64,000 nucleotides of DNA from Arthrobacter sp. MAHUQ-56 (GTDB lineage: Bacteria > Actinomycetota > Actinomycetes > Actinomycetales > Micrococcaceae): assembly GCF_019710585.1 (NCBI RefSeq), contig NZ_JAIFZQ010000020.1, positions 248,001 through 312,000 on the forward strand. Reading direction: 5' to 3'. The notes under the pieces are model-generated. The model worked only from the letters and a program-made list of their open reading frames with translations. It did not search any database and was not told the origin of the DNA. Of this stretch, positions 23,732 through 32,892 are shown piece by piece (position 1 is the first letter of the stretch; each line of letters opens with the position of its first letter). The position numbers were made by a program, and so were the translations under genes.

Positions 23732-24769
23732 CTACTTCGCGATGCTGAACGAATCCGTGAAGCTGTACCCCTCCGCGGGAACGAACTTCACGTCCATCCG
23801 GGAGCCGGTCAGCTTGATGTCAAGGGTCCCGTAGGCGGGATCCTTGTTGCTCCCGGACCACGCCGCGAAAACGGGCCTGTCCGAATCCTGGGTGTTGATG
23901 TCCCGGATGCTCTTGCCGCCCAGGCCTGAGGTGGCGAAGACCGTTCCCGCGCCCTTGGCGAACGAGTCGTCGTCGTCAACCGCGCACTTCCCCCGGGCCA
24001 GGACTTTGGAGCAGTCGTTCGGCATGCCCAGCTGGAACGTCCGCTGGTAAATGTGCTCGTGGCCCGTGAGGACCAGGTCAACCTTCTTTTCGATCAACAG
24101 GTCGGTCAGCGCCCGGCCGGCCTCGCAGCTGTATTCGCCCATGCTGAAGCACACGGTGTGCATCCCCACCACGGTCCAGGGGATGCCATCCGTGCGGGCG
24201 CCGTCGATCGCGTCCTCGGTCCACTGCCAGCGCTTGCTGTCCTCGGAGTAGTCCAGGTCGCCTTGGTCGAAGGCAATTCCCGGGGACACCGCGATCAGTC
24301 GGACCAGGGGCTTCTCCTGCGGAATGTCGATGTACCACTGCGTGCCGTATTCGCCCTCCAGCCCCGGCATTTTGTTGGGCAGGCACTTGACGTAGTTGCG
24401 GATGTGGCCGCCCTCGCCGTTGCTTTCGTGGTTCCCGGCCACGAGTTGGAAGGGGAGGTCCCCGAGCTTGTCGGTGACCATCTTGCAGAACTCCTCTTCG
24501 GTGCCCTGTCCGTAGGAGAGGTCGCCCAGGTGGAAGTTGAACTCGGGCTGGAGCTCCTTGATCTTGTCCAGCACGGCCTTGGCGCCGTCCTGCATGCCCA
24601 TGTCCCCGACGGCGGTGAAGTGCACACTCCGCTCAGGCGGGGGCTTGGGCCCGGGGATGCAGCCGGCGAGCGCGGTGGCCGTGAGAAGGGCAATGGCCAT
24701 GGCGGCGGCTTTCCTCCGCCCGGGCAACATCCGCGAACTGCGCCACCAGCCTGCCAAATTTCCCCCCAT
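23732..24769 (-). CDS. Lipoprotein metallophosphoesterase
   Basis: 345 residues. An N-terminal basic/hydrophobic segment ends in a lipobox (TATALAGC), so the protein is probably lipid-anchored outside the membrane. The calcineurin-like phosphoesterase motifs are GDMG, HLGDLSYG, GNHES and GHEHIYQRTF, resembling purple acid phosphatase-type enzymes. It could release phosphate from organic phosphates. ATG 24769 is a compromise; ATG at 24730 or a farther start at 24844 are possible and none has a strong ribosome site. Confidence 0.82.
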   Translation of the reverse strand: MGGNLAGWWRSSRMLPGRRKAAAMAIALLTATALAGCIPGPKPPPERSVHFTAVGDMGMQDGAKAVLDKIKELQPEFNFHLGDLSYGQGTEEEFCKMVTDKLGDLPFQLVAGNHESNGEGGHIRNYVKCLPNKMPGLEGEYGTQWYIDIPQEKPLVRLIAVSPGIAFDQGDLDYSEDSKRWQWTEDAIDGARTDGIPWTVVGMHTVCFSMGEYSCEAGRALTDLLIEKKVDLVLTGHEHIYQRTFQLGMPNDCSKVLARGKCAVDDDDSFAKGAGTVFATSGLGGKSIRDINTQDSDRPVFAAWSGSNKDPAYGTLDIKLTGSRMDVKFVPAEGYSFTDSFSIAK

Positions 24770-24866
24770 GCCCAAGTCTGCTTTAGGTAGCACCAAGCTA
24801 GCGCCGGGCTTCCAGCGCGGGCAAGAGGGGTTCCCGCAGGTCATCCGCAGTTCCGCCCTGGACGGC

Positions 24867-25553
24867 TCAGCCCTGGACCGCCGAGCTCAGGATTGCCCGC
24901 ATCTTGTCCCGCAGGAGCTCCTGGCCGGCGACGCTGGGATGTTCCCGGTCAGGTCCCAACAGAACGTCGGCGCGGCCAGCCAGCCACGCGTCGGCGATGG
25001 GGTCGATGAACGGCACGTCCATGTCCTGTGCGGCGGCAGCGGCTGAGTCGCGGACGCCGGTCAGTTCCGGATCCGGCTCGTCGCTGCCGGACAGCGGACC
25101 CACAGCCACGAGCACCGCCTTCGGAGCAATGGCGGAAGCGGCGGCGAAGGTGGAGACTGCGGCCGCCCGGAGCGCCTCCGGATCTGTCCCCTCATCATTG
25201 TCGGACCCGAAGAACACCACCACGTCCGTGTCCGGCCCAACCGCGTCCTGGACCTCCTCCCTGAACGTGTCGCCGTGCTCGCCGGTCACCAGGTATCCGC
25301 TGCCGTTCTCGGCCGCATTGGTGACCTGCATGGTCCGGTTGTTGAGCAGCGGCACCGACTTCAGCAGGGCCGGCCAGGCCTCATCCGCGGAGGTTCCGAA
25401 CCCGGTGCTCAGCGAGTCCCCGATCACCACAACCCTGACGGAGCCGCCTGCAACCTGCTCCTTGGCTCCGTTCGGGGTGCACCCGGTGGCCGCGCAAAGG
25501 AGCAGGGCGGCACCGGCGGCCATGCCCGCAAGCGCAACTCGTCCGTCCACCAT
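24867..25553 (-). CDS. SGNH/GDSL-family lipoprotein hydrolase
   Basis: 228 residues. The signal segment has lipobox LCAATGC. Block I is VVVIGDSLSTGFG with the nucleophilic Ser, block III is FFGSDNDEG, and block V is DREHPSVAGQELL with the Asp/His pair. It is likely an extracytoplasmic esterase acting on acylated glycans or lipids. GGAGG sits only one or two bases before ATG 25553, so an upstream ATG at 25589 is a real alternative. It lies about 97 nt downstream of the phosphoesterase gene's likely start, in the same direction. Confidence 0.75.
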   Translation of the reverse strand: MVDGRVALAGMAAGAALLLCAATGCTPNGAKEQVAGGSVRVVVIGDSLSTGFGTSADEAWPALLKSVPLLNNRTMQVTNAAENGSGYLVTGEHGDTFREEVQDAVGPDTDVVVFFGSDNDEGTDPEALRAAAVSTFAAASAIAPKAVLVAVGPLSGSDEPDPELTGVRDSAAAAAQDMDVPFIDPIADAWLAGRADVLLGPDREHPSVAGQELLRDKMRAILSSAVQG

Positions 25554-25906
25554 TCCTCCAACCTGGAAGCCGGGAACCACGGGGCCCATGCTAGGCCGCC
25601 GTCCGGCAGCAAATGGGGGAGTCCGGGGAGCTCTGTGGGAAAGCTGCGGGAGATGCGGCCCGTTTGTGGAAAACCCGCTGGACGTGAGGGGGCGTCGGAG
25701 GAGGGGAGGAGGGGCGGCAGGAACGGGCGACGGCGGTCCGGCGGAGAGCAGGATGGCGACGCGCAAATTCCTCCTCGACCCGGATGTTCGTTCCCGCCCT
25801 GGATATATGGGCTGCGGAGAGGAACATGCGCGTCGAAATCGAAGGTGCGGGGCGCGGAGAGGCAAGCGCGCACCAGGAGGAGGGGGGAGAACAGGAACAC
25901 GGAAGC
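25554..25906. other. Gene-free stretch upstream of the paa promoter
   Basis: About 350 nt between the SGNH hydrolase start and the paa promoter. It is purine-rich in places (GGAGG-rich runs near 25690-25720 and 25875-25890). No convincing coding region, repeat or RNA gene was seen. Confidence 0.5.
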
Positions 25907-25936
25907 TTGACGCCCGCCCGCGGCTCCGCATATCCT
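25907..25936 (+). promoter_or_regulatory. paa operon promoter
   Basis: TTGACG (25907-25912) and TATCCT (25931-25936) are spaced by 18 nt. Predicted transcription start is near 25943, inside the adjoining repressor-like box, giving a leader of about 50 nt before paaA. Confidence 0.65.
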
Positions 25937-25955
25937 GAACGAACGGTCGGTAAAT
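25934..25955. promoter_or_regulatory. PaaR-type (TetR-family) operator candidate
   Basis: On the minus strand this 22-bp stretch begins ATTTACCGACCG and ends TTCGTTCAGG. It fits, with a few mismatches, the corynebacterial PaaR motif as I recall it (ACCG-NN-CG-NN-CGGT core). It overlaps the -10 hexamer and the predicted transcription start, the usual place for a phenylacetyl-CoA-responsive repressor. The paaR gene itself is not in the window. Confidence 0.5.
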
Positions 25956-25995
25956 AATTCCGAGCCGCCCGACAGGTCTTTGCATAGGAGCAACC

Positions 25996-27003
25996 ATGGC
26001 AGCGCAGAACTTGCAGTCAGTGCCGGCTGAGCTAACCCCCGAGGAGGACGCCGCAGGCCAGGCGCACTTCGACCGGATCATCGCCGAGGACTCCCGTATC
26101 GAGCCCCGCGACTGGATGCCCGCCGCCTACCGCAAGACCCTGCTGCGCCAGGTCTCCCAGCACGCGCACTCGGAGATCATCGGCATGCAGCCGGAGGCCA
26201 ACTGGATCTCCCGCGCCCCCAGCCTGAAGCGCAAGGCCATCCTCATGGCCAAGGTCCAGGACGAGGCCGGCCACGGGCTCTACCTCTACTCGGCCGCCGA
26301 GACCCTGGGGCAGTCCAGGGACAAGATGATGGACGACCTCATCGCCGGCAAGGCCCGCTACTCGTCCATCTTCAACTACCCGGCTCTGACCTGGGCGGAC
26401 ATGGGCGCCATCGGCTGGCTGGTGGACGGCGCAGCCATCTGCAACCAGGTCCCCCTCTGCCGGGCATCGTACGGCCCATACGGCCGCGCCATGGTCCGCA
26501 TCTGCAAGGAAGAGTCCTTCCACCAGCGCCAGGGCTTCGAGATCCTGCTGGAACTTTCCAACGGCACCCCCGAGCAGAAGCAGATGGCCCAGGACGCCGT
26601 GAACCGCTGGTACGCCCCGGCCCTGATGATGTTCGGCCCGCCGGACGACGATTCCCCCAACTCCAAGCAGTCCATGGCCTGGAACATCAAGCGGTTCAGC
26701 AATGACGAACTCCGCAGCCGCTTCGTCGGGATGATGGTGGAGCAGGTCCGCGTCCTGGGCCTCACCCTCCCCGACGACCAGATCCGCTTCAACGAGGACA
26801 CCAGGAAGTGGGAGCACGGCCCGCTGGACTGGGACGAGTTCCACGAAGTCCTCGCCGGCCGCGGTCCCTGCAACGCCCAGCGCCTTGAGCGGCGAAGGGC
26901 AGCGCACGACGACGGCGCCTGGGTTAGGGAGGCAGCCGCCGCGTATGCGGACAAGCAGCGAGCAAAACAGTCAGCAAAGCAGCAGAAGGAATACGCAGCA
27001 TGA
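25996..27003 (+). CDS. paaA: Phenylacetyl-CoA epoxidase, catalytic subunit PaaA
   Basis: 335 residues; the di-iron oxygenase subunit of the PaaABCE complex, which epoxidises phenylacetyl-CoA at ring positions 1,2. Family landmarks are [16 protein letters not shown], the ferritin-like iron-ligand helices [20 protein letters not shown] and [13 protein letters not shown], and the C-terminal [22 protein letters not shown] 25996 has AGGAG at 7 nt. The C-terminal [16 protein letters not shown] tail is lineage-specific. First gene of the operon, overlapping paaB by 4 nt. Confidence 0.97.
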   Translation: MAAQNLQSVPAELTPEEDAAGQAHFDRIIAEDSRIEPRDWMPAAYRKTLLRQVSQHAHSEIIGMQPEANWISRAPSLKRKAILMAKVQDEAGHGLYLYSAAETLGQSRDKMMDDLIAGKARYSSIFNYPALTWADMGAIGWLVDGAAICNQVPLCRASYGPYGRAMVRICKEESFHQRQGFEILLELSNGTPEQKQMAQDAVNRWYAPALMMFGPPDDDSPNSKQSMAWNIKRFSNDELRSRFVGMMVEQVRVLGLTLPDDQIRFNEDTRKWEHGPLDWDEFHEVLAGRGPCNAQRLERRRAAHDDGAWVREAAAAYADKQRAKQSAKQQKEYAA

Positions 27004-27407
27004 GCCCGCACGGCAACCCGGACGCACCCGCAAGCTCCGCCACCGAAATCAACCGCGAAGCCCCCAACGCCAGCCCCAAAGTGGAGGCAGCCCCCGAGGC
27101 AGGCCCGGCGGTGGACCACCACGACCGCTCCACCTGGGGCCTCTGGGAGGTCTTCGTCCGGTCGAGCCGGGGCCTGAGCCACGTCCACGCCGGGTCCCTG
27201 CACGCGCCGGATGCCGCCATGGCGCTCCGCAATGCGCGCGATCTCTATACCCGCCGCAACGAGGGCGTCTCCATCTGGGTGGTCCCGGCTGACGCCATCG
27301 CCGCCAGCGACCCCGACTCCAAGGGCTCCTTCTTCGAGTCCCCGCAGGGCAAGGACTACCGCCACGCCACGTACTACACCAAGAGCGAGGGAGTGAAGCA
27401 CCTGTGA
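27000..27407 (+). CDS. paaB: Phenylacetyl-CoA epoxidase subunit PaaB
   Basis: 135 residues. The core from [20 protein letters not shown] to [18 protein letters not shown] is the PaaB signature. The enterobacterial protein is about 95 residues; here an extra N-terminal stretch of about 40 residues, rich in Pro, Ala and Ser, precedes the core and is probably disordered. PaaB is a structural subunit of the epoxidase complex. The start overlaps the paaA stop (ATGA). Confidence 0.96.
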   Translation: MSPHGNPDAPASSATEINREAPNASPKVEAAPEAGPAVDHHDRSTWGLWEVFVRSSRGLSHVHAGSLHAPDAAMALRNARDLYTRRNEGVSIWVVPADAIAASDPDSKGSFFESPQGKDYRHATYYTKSEGVKHL

Positions 27408-28306
27408 GCACCCCCGAAGCAACAGAAACCACAGGCCACGGCGACATCTCCACCGGCGTGGCCGGCGGCGACTCCAACGCCTCCGCCACCCGCATCACCC
27501 CCGGCAACGCCCTCCGCCCCGAGGACATCGCCCTCGAGGTCAAGACCGGCCTCGTCAAGCCGACAGAAGATATTGCTGAGTACGCCCTGCGGCTCGGCGA
27601 TGACGCCCTGATCCTCGCGCAGCGGCTGGGCCACTGGATCTCCCGGGCCCCGGAGCTGGAGGAGGATATCGCCCTGGGCAACATCGCCCTGGACCAGCTG
27701 GGCCACGCCCGCAGCTTCCTCACCTACGCGGGAGCAGCATGGGACAAGTCCGAGGACGACCTGGCCTACTTCCGCCGCGAGCACGAGTTCCGCTCCGTCC
27801 AGCTGTTCGAGCAGCCCAACGGCGATTTCGCGGCCACCATCGCCCGCCAGTTCGTGGTGAGCTACTACCAGTACGAGCTGTACCGCCGCCTCACCGAATC
27901 CACGGACGCCACCCTGGCCGCGATCGCCGCCAAGGCCGTGAAGGAAGTGGACTACCACCGCGACCACAGCGCCCAGTGGATCCTGCGCCTGGCCGGCGGC
28001 ACCGAGGAATCCCGCACCAGGATGATCCACGGCCTGCGCCTCATGTGGCCGTACGTCAACGAACTGTTCCAGGATGATGACCTGACGCAGCGCCTCGCCC
28101 AGGCGGGTGCCGCCGTCGCGCCCTCCAGCCTGCGCGAAGACTTTGACCGACTCATCGCGGACGTCCTCAACGAGGCCGAGCTGGAGGTCCCGGACGTGCC
28201 CGCAGCCCCGGGCGGCGGCCGGTACGGCAAGCACTCGGAATACCTGGGCTACATCCTCGCGGAGATGCAGGTGCTGGCCCGCGAGCATCCCGGAGCGAGC
28301 TGGTGA
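27404..28306 (+). CDS. paaC: Phenylacetyl-CoA epoxidase structural subunit PaaC
   Basis: 300 residues. After a low-complexity N-terminal extension of about 45 residues comes the ferritin-like core: YALRLGDDALILAQRLGHWI, EEDIALGNIALDQLGHARSFL, VSYYQYELY and EVDYHRDHSAQWILRLAGGTEES. PaaC pairs with PaaA but lacks a full di-iron site and serves as scaffold. The start is GTG 27404, overlapping the paaB stop (GTGA). Confidence 0.96.
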   Translation: MSTPEATETTGHGDISTGVAGGDSNASATRITPGNALRPEDIALEVKTGLVKPTEDIAEYALRLGDDALILAQRLGHWISRAPELEEDIALGNIALDQLGHARSFLTYAGAAWDKSEDDLAYFRREHEFRSVQLFEQPNGDFAATIARQFVVSYYQYELYRRLTESTDATLAAIAAKAVKEVDYHRDHSAQWILRLAGGTEESRTRMIHGLRLMWPYVNELFQDDDLTQRLAQAGAAVAPSSLREDFDRLIADVLNEAELEVPDVPAAPGGGRYGKHSEYLGYILAEMQVLAREHPGASW

Positions 28307-28857
28307 CCGTCATGGACATCTACGTGGGCGACTTCGAGGTGAAGGCTGCGGCGGCGCCGCAGCAGTCGGCCGAGCAGCAGGCCTGGGACATCGCGGCCAC
28401 GGTCGTGGATCCGGAGATCCCGGTGCTCACCATCGCGGACCTGGGGATCCTGCGGAAGGTCGACGTCGGCACGGACGGAGGCGTGCGGGTCACCATCACC
28501 CCCACGTACTCGGGCTGCCCCGCCATGGACGCCATCCGCGACGACCTCTACAAGGCCTTCGCCAAAGAAGGCTACGAGGACGTCCAGGTGGACCTCGTCC
28601 TCTCGCCGGCCTGGACCACCGACTGGATGACCGAGGCCGGCAAGGCCAAGCTGCAGGAGTACGGCATCGCGCCCCCCACCGGGCACTCCCGGGCCGGCGG
28701 CCACACCGGTGCCATCCGGCTGACGATGGCCGTGAAGTGCCCGCAGTGCAACAGCCTCAACACCAAGGAACTCACCCGCTTCGGTTCCACGTCCTGCAAG
28801 GCGCTCTATGTGTGCCAGGACTGCAAGGAACCGTTCGACTACTTCAAAGTCCTGTAA
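28303..28857 (+). CDS. paaD: PaaD, Fe-S/metal maturation factor of the epoxidase
   Basis: 184 residues. The N-terminal MIP18/DUF59 domain has VVDPEIPVLTIADLGILRKV and TPTYSGCPAMDAI. The C-terminal zinc-ribbon-like module is CPQCNSLNTKELTRFGSTSC followed by CQDCKEP. PaaD is needed for epoxidase activity, probably for metal-centre assembly, and is not part of the purified complex. The start is GTG 28303 overlapping paaC; an ATG three codons on is possible. Confidence 0.95.
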   Translation: MTVMDIYVGDFEVKAAAAPQQSAEQQAWDIAATVVDPEIPVLTIADLGILRKVDVGTDGGVRVTITPTYSGCPAMDAIRDDLYKAFAKEGYEDVQVDLVLSPAWTTDWMTEAGKAKLQEYGIAPPTGHSRAGGHTGAIRLTMAVKCPQCNSLNTKELTRFGSTSCKALYVCQDCKEPFDYFKVL

Positions 28858-28866
28858 GGAACCACC

Positions 28867-30093
28867 ATGACTGTTGTCCGCCAGACCGCCGCCGAAGAGG
28901 CTGAGGCAACCGGCCGCCGTCGTCCGTCCTTCCACACCCTCGAGGTGAAGGAGGTGCGCCGGCTCACCGACGATGCCATCGAGGTCAGCTTCCATGTGCC
29001 GGCCGAGCTCGCCGGCAAGTTCGACTACCTGCCCGGCCAGTACGTGGCCCTGCGCACCACGCTGCCGGATGAGACCGGCGAGCCGAAGGAAATCCGCCGC
29101 AGCTACTCCATCTGCGCCGAGCCGCGCAGCTTCGCGGATGGCACCAGCGAGATCCGCGTGGCCATCAAGAAGGACCTGGGCGGGCTGTTCTCCACGTGGG
29201 CCAACGCCGAGCTGAAGGCGGGGGACACCCTGGACGTGATGAGCCCCATGGGCGCGTTCGTGTCCAAGCACGGCCGGGACGGGGTGGCTGTGGAGCAGAA
29301 CGTCATGAACTCCATGAACCACCCGGAAGATCTCGCGGGTGAACCGGGGAACTTCGTGGCCATCGCCGCGGGTTCCGGGATCACCCCGGTGATCGCGATC
29401 GCCCGGACGCTGCTGGCAGCCAACCCGGACACCCGGTTCGACCTGATCTACGCCAACAAGGCCGCCATGGACGTGATGTTCCTGGAGGAGCTGGCGGACC
29501 TGAAGGACAAGTACCCGCAGCGCCTGGCCATCCACCACGTGCTGAGCCGCGAGCAGCGGATCGCGCCGCTGCTGTCCGGCAGGATCGACGCCGAAAAGCT
29601 GCAGCAGCTCCTGGGCACCGCCCTGCACGCGGACGACGTGGACGAGTGGTTCCTGTGCGGGCCGTTCGAGCTGGTGCAGCTGTGCCGGGACACCCTGGCC
29701 GAGCGCGGGGTGAAGCCGGAGAACATCCGGTTCGAGCTGTTCACGTCCGGCAAGCCGGACCGCCCGGAAGGGCACGCCGGCCGGCCCGTCATCGTGGACG
29801 AGTCCAAGGAGACGTACAAGATCACGTTCAAGCTGGACGGCCTGCAGGGCGAGGTGGCCAGCCCCACGCACGCCCGCGAGTCCATCCTCAACGCGGCGCT
29901 GCGGGTGCGCCCGGACGTGCCGTTCGCGTGCGCCGGGGGAGTGTGCGGCACCTGCCGGGCCAAGGTGGTCACCGGCAGCGTCACCATGGACGAAAACTAC
30001 GCGCTGGAGCAGGATGAGCTGGACAAGGGCTACGTGCTGACCTGCCAGAGCCACCCCACCAGCAAGGAAGTCACGGTCGACTTCGACGTCTAA
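28867..30093 (+). CDS. paaE: Phenylacetyl-CoA epoxidase reductase PaaE
   Basis: 408 residues; passes electrons from NADPH through FAD and a 2Fe-2S cluster to PaaA. The FAD segment is RRSYSICAEP, the nucleotide-binding segment is AAGSGITPVIAIARTLL, and the plant-type ferredoxin cysteines are in CAGGVCGTCRAK plus LTCQSHP near the C-terminus. ATG 28867 follows AAGGA 9 nt after paaD. Longer than the E. coli protein (about 356 residues), with a loop after SKHGRDGVAVEQN. Confidence 0.96.
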   Translation: MTVVRQTAAEEAEATGRRRPSFHTLEVKEVRRLTDDAIEVSFHVPAELAGKFDYLPGQYVALRTTLPDETGEPKEIRRSYSICAEPRSFADGTSEIRVAIKKDLGGLFSTWANAELKAGDTLDVMSPMGAFVSKHGRDGVAVEQNVMNSMNHPEDLAGEPGNFVAIAAGSGITPVIAIARTLLAANPDTRFDLIYANKAAMDVMFLEELADLKDKYPQRLAIHHVLSREQRIAPLLSGRIDAEKLQQLLGTALHADDVDEWFLCGPFELVQLCRDTLAERGVKPENIRFELFTSGKPDRPEGHAGRPVIVDESKETYKITFKLDGLQGEVASPTHARESILNAALRVRPDVPFACAGGVCGTCRAKVVTGSVTMDENYALEQDELDKGYVLTCQSHPTSKEVTVDFDV

Positions 30094-30117
30094 GTCTTTT
30101 CTTCAAGAAGGAGCTTC

Positions 30118-30906
30118 ATGATTTCCCTTTCCATCAGCAACGGCATCGCCGAGGTAGTGCTGGACGCACCGCAGAAGCTGAACTCGCTGGATGAGCAGGC
30201 GCTCAAGGAGTTGGGCAAGGCGTACGACGACGCTGCTGCCGCCGCCTTCCGCGGTGAGGTGCGGGCGCTGCTGCTGAGGGGAGAGGGCAGGGCCTTTTGC
30301 GCGGGCCGGGACATCGCGGGGGTCACCCCGGAGAACGACGACGCCGCGGCGTACCTGGGCGGGCTGGTGGAGCCGCTGCTGAAGAAGATGGCTGCCTTTC
30401 CGGCGCCGACGTTTGCGGCCGCGCAGGGCGCGTGCCTGGGCGTGGGGCTGGGGCTGCTGCTGGCCACGGACGTGGTGTACGTGGCGGAGAACGCGAAGTT
30501 CGGGTCGCCGTTCGCCAAGCTGGGGGCCACGCTGGATTCGGGCGCGCACTGGTACTTCACGGAGCGGCTGGGAATGCACCGGACGCTGGACCTGATCTAC
30601 ACGGCGGACCTGATCTCGGGAGCCGAGGCCGTGGCGCAGGGGATGTTCAGCCGGGCGATGCCTGCCGATTCTTTGCTGGAGTCCACGCGGGAGATCGTCT
30701 CGCGGGTTGCTGCCGGTGCCACCGGCGCTTTCGTGGCGTCGAAGGAGCTGGTGGCGCACATTCGCGACCAGCGCCTGGGCCTGTGGCAGGCCATGCAGGA
30801 GGAGAACGAGGAGCAGGCGCGCCTCTGCAGGACCGAGGACTACGCCGAGGGTTTCCGGGCGTTCCAGGAGAAGCGGCAGCCGAAGTTCACCGGCCGAGTT
30901 GAGTGA
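30118..30906 (+). CDS. Enoyl-CoA hydratase/isomerase, probable phenylacetate pathway member
   Basis: 262 residues of the crotonase fold. The oxyanion-hole segments are GEGRAFCAGRDI and AAQGACLGVGLGLLLATDV, with SPFAKLGATLDSGAHWYF in the active-site region. It could be PaaG (ring-1,2-epoxide isomerase) or PaaF (dehydroadipyl-CoA hydratase). The two cannot be separated safely by eye, so no symbol is given. ATG 30118 has AAGGAG upstream. It is the last gene of the paa operon, 24 nt after paaE. Confidence 0.87.
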   Translation: MISLSISNGIAEVVLDAPQKLNSLDEQALKELGKAYDDAAAAAFRGEVRALLLRGEGRAFCAGRDIAGVTPENDDAAAYLGGLVEPLLKKMAAFPAPTFAAAQGACLGVGLGLLLATDVVYVAENAKFGSPFAKLGATLDSGAHWYFTERLGMHRTLDLIYTADLISGAEAVAQGMFSRAMPADSLLESTREIVSRVAAGATGAFVASKELVAHIRDQRLGLWQAMQEENEEQARLCRTEDYAEGFRAFQEKRQPKFTGRVE

Positions 30907-30918
30907 GCCCGTCTGATC

Positions 30919-30978
30919 ATCGATTGCTCCCTAATTGTCCTTTTCGTTGCTTAAAACGGCATCTACGGAGCAACCGAT
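30919..30978. repeat. 12-nt inverted repeat after the paa operon
   Basis: ATCGATTGCTCC (30919-30930) and GGAGCAACCGAT (30967-30978) are complementary except for one G:T-type pair, around a 36-nt A/T-rich loop. It adjoins the stronger hairpin at 30981. It may be part of a composite 3'-end structure. Confidence 0.4.
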
Positions 30979-30980
30979 GG

Positions 30981-31021
30981 GGCTGGAGGTCCGCCGCCGC
31001 ATGGGCGCCGGACCTCCAGCC
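30981..31021. terminator. Hairpin between convergent paa operon and aceB
   Basis: GGCTGGAGGTCCG (30981-30993) pairs perfectly over 13 bp with CGGACCTCCAGCC (31009-31021). No T-tract follows on either strand. Its position between two converging transcription units suits a bidirectional terminator. Confidence 0.6.
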
Positions 31022-31045
31022 GCTTAACCGTTGGGGCAGGTGCCC

Positions 31046-32662
31046 CTACCGGGCCGCCACTTCTGATTCCAGTACCTCGTAGGCCGGTGTGGTGAGGAAG
31101 TCGGTGAAGTCCTCGGAAAGGCAGATCTCCGAGATGATGCGGGACGCCGGCGCGTAGTACCGGCTGAACAGTTCCTCGCCCACCTCGCCCCGGAGCTTTT
31201 CCGTTTCCTCGGCCAGCAACCGCTCCACCAGTTCGCGGGTTGCCGTGTTTCCGGTGTCTGCGAAGACCACCCTGTTGTGGATCTGCTGCCAGACCTGCGA
31301 CCGGGAGATTTCCGCCGTCGCGGCGTCTTCCATCAGGTTGTGGATGGCCACGGCCCCGTTTCCGGACAGCCACACTGCGGTGTACGCGACGGAAACGTAC
31401 AGGTTCCCGCGGAGACCGGCCTCGGTGGCGTCGCCGGGAGCCGACTCGATGTCGAGCAGTTGTTCGGCGGTGACGTGGACCTCGGGCCGGGTCCGCTGCA
31501 CCTGGTTGGGGGCGTCTCCCAGGACCTCGTCGAAGACCTCCATGCAGATCGGAACGAGGTCCGGGTGGGCAACCCAGGAGCCGTCGAAGCCGTCGTTTGC
31601 CTCGCGGGTCTTGTCAGCCTTCACCTTTGCGAACGCCTGTTCGGTGACTTCCGGCTGGCGGCGGTTCGGAATGACGGCTGCCATCCCGCCCATGGCAAAG
31701 GCGCCGCGCTGGTGGCAGGTCTTGACCAGCAGTTCGGTGTAGGCACGCATGAAGGGAACGGTCATCGATACCGCTGCACGGTCGGGCAGCGTGAATCGTG
31801 AACCGGAATCGCGGAAGTACTTGATGATGCTGAACAGGTAGTCCCAGCGCCCGGCGTTGAGCCCGGAGGCATGGTCCCGGAGCTCATACAGGATCTCGTC
31901 CATCTCGAAGGCCGCGGGAATGGTTTCCACCAGGACGGTGGCCCGGATGGTTCCCTGCGGGATGCCGAGGGCGTCCTGGGCGAAAACGAAGATGTCGTTC
32001 CACAGCCGGGCTTCGAGGTGGCTTTCCATCTTCGGCAGGTAGTAGTAGGGGCCGTGACCGTTCTCGAGGAGCTGCTTGGCGTTGTGGAAGAAGTGCAGTC
32101 CAAAGTCCACCAGGGCGCCGATGGCCGGCCTGCCGTCGAATTCCAGGTTCCGCTCCTCCATGTGCCAGCCGCGGGGGCGCATGATGACGACGGCGGTGGG
32201 CTCGTCGGTGCGAAGGGCGTACGTCTTGCCCTCGGGGGACGTGTAGGCCAAAGTTCCGCGTGCGGCGTCGTACAACGAGAGCTGGCCGTCGATGACGTTG
32301 AACCATGTGGGGCAGCTGGCGTCCTCCAGGTCTGCCAGCCACACTTTCGCACCCGAGTTCAGGGCGTTGATGGCCATCTTGGCCGGGGAACAGGGGCCGG
32401 TGATTTCCACCCGACGGTCCTGGAGGGCCGGCGGCGCCGAGGCAACGGTCCAGTCGCCCTCGCGGACGGCTGCTGTCTCCGGCAGGAAGTCCAGGGTTCC
32501 GGTTTTTGCTGCTGCTGTACGGCGCTCCTGCCGTGCAGCAATGCGGGCATCGCGTTCGGCGGCGAAACGTCCATGGAGCGCGGCCAGGAACTCGAGGGCT
32601 TCCGGGGTCAGGATCTCCGCGGCGCGGTCAAAGGGCAGGTCAGCAGTTCGGGTCAGGGGCAT
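31046..32662 (-). CDS. aceB: Malate synthase A
   Basis: 538 residues; condenses glyoxylate with acetyl-CoA to malate. Landmarks are [99 protein letters not shown] and [20 protein letters not shown]. The length fits the A isoform. ATG 32662 has AAAGGA upstream. No isocitrate lyase gene is adjacent. It instead diverges from a permease and a GlcD-like oxidase, suggesting that the glyoxylate comes from glycolate. Confidence 0.96.
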   Translation of the reverse strand: MPLTRTADLPFDRAAEILTPEALEFLAALHGRFAAERDARIAARQERRTAAAKTGTLDFLPETAAVREGDWTVASAPPALQDRRVEITGPCSPAKMAINALNSGAKVWLADLEDASCPTWFNVIDGQLSLYDAARGTLAYTSPEGKTYALRTDEPTAVVIMRPRGWHMEERNLEFDGRPAIGALVDFGLHFFHNAKQLLENGHGPYYYLPKMESHLEARLWNDIFVFAQDALGIPQGTIRATVLVETIPAAFEMDEILYELRDHASGLNAGRWDYLFSIIKYFRDSGSRFTLPDRAAVSMTVPFMRAYTELLVKTCHQRGAFAMGGMAAVIPNRRQPEVTEQAFAKVKADKTREANDGFDGSWVAHPDLVPICMEVFDEVLGDAPNQVQRTRPEVHVTAEQLLDIESAPGDATEAGLRGNLYVSVAYTAVWLSGNGAVAIHNLMEDAATAEISRSQVWQQIHNRVVFADTGNTATRELVERLLAEETEKLRGEVGEELFSRYYAPASRIISEICLSEDFTDFLTTPAYEVLESEVAAR

Positions 32663-32695
32663 TGCATAGTCCTTTCGGGAAGTTTCACGATACGG

Positions 32696-32724
32696 ACATT
32701 AGGTTCTGCAAGATGAAAAAACAA
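32696..32724 (-). promoter_or_regulatory. aceB: aceB promoter
   Basis: On the minus strand TTGTTT (complement of 32719-32724) and TAATGT (complement of 32696-32701) are spaced by exactly 17 nt, about 34 nt upstream of the aceB ATG. The two GGTCAGACC operator-like sites lie just upstream of this promoter. Confidence 0.6.
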
Positions 32725-32740
32725 GGGTTTCAGATAAATC

Positions 32741-32768
32741 GGTCAGACCGTTGACTATCGGTCAGACC
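32741..32768. promoter_or_regulatory. Paired FadR/LldR/GlcC-type operators between aceB and the permease
   Basis: GGTCAGACC occurs at 32741-32749 and again at 32760-32768, with centres 19 bp apart. Each is palindromic and fits the GntR/FadR-subfamily pattern NGT-NNN-ACN. One lies upstream of, and one within, the rightward promoter, so a single regulator could control both directions. The regulator encoded at 36240 is the natural candidate. Confidence 0.65.
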
Positions 32769-32780
32769 AATACATACAGT
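32751..32780 (+). promoter_or_regulatory. Promoter of the first permease operon
   Basis: TTGACT (32751-32756) and TACAGT (32775-32780) with an 18-nt spacer. The second GGTCAGACC site occupies the spacer, which would allow direct occlusion of RNA polymerase by the regulator. The leader to the GTG start is about 105 nt. Confidence 0.5.
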
Positions 32781-32892
32781 GTGGTCCACGAGGCAATATC
32801 TCTATCTCACATTGTGGAATTTCCCGTTCGGCGTTCGACCCCCTTCTCCATCGCGCCCCACCCTCCCCGCTCCAAATACAAAGGAGTTTTTT

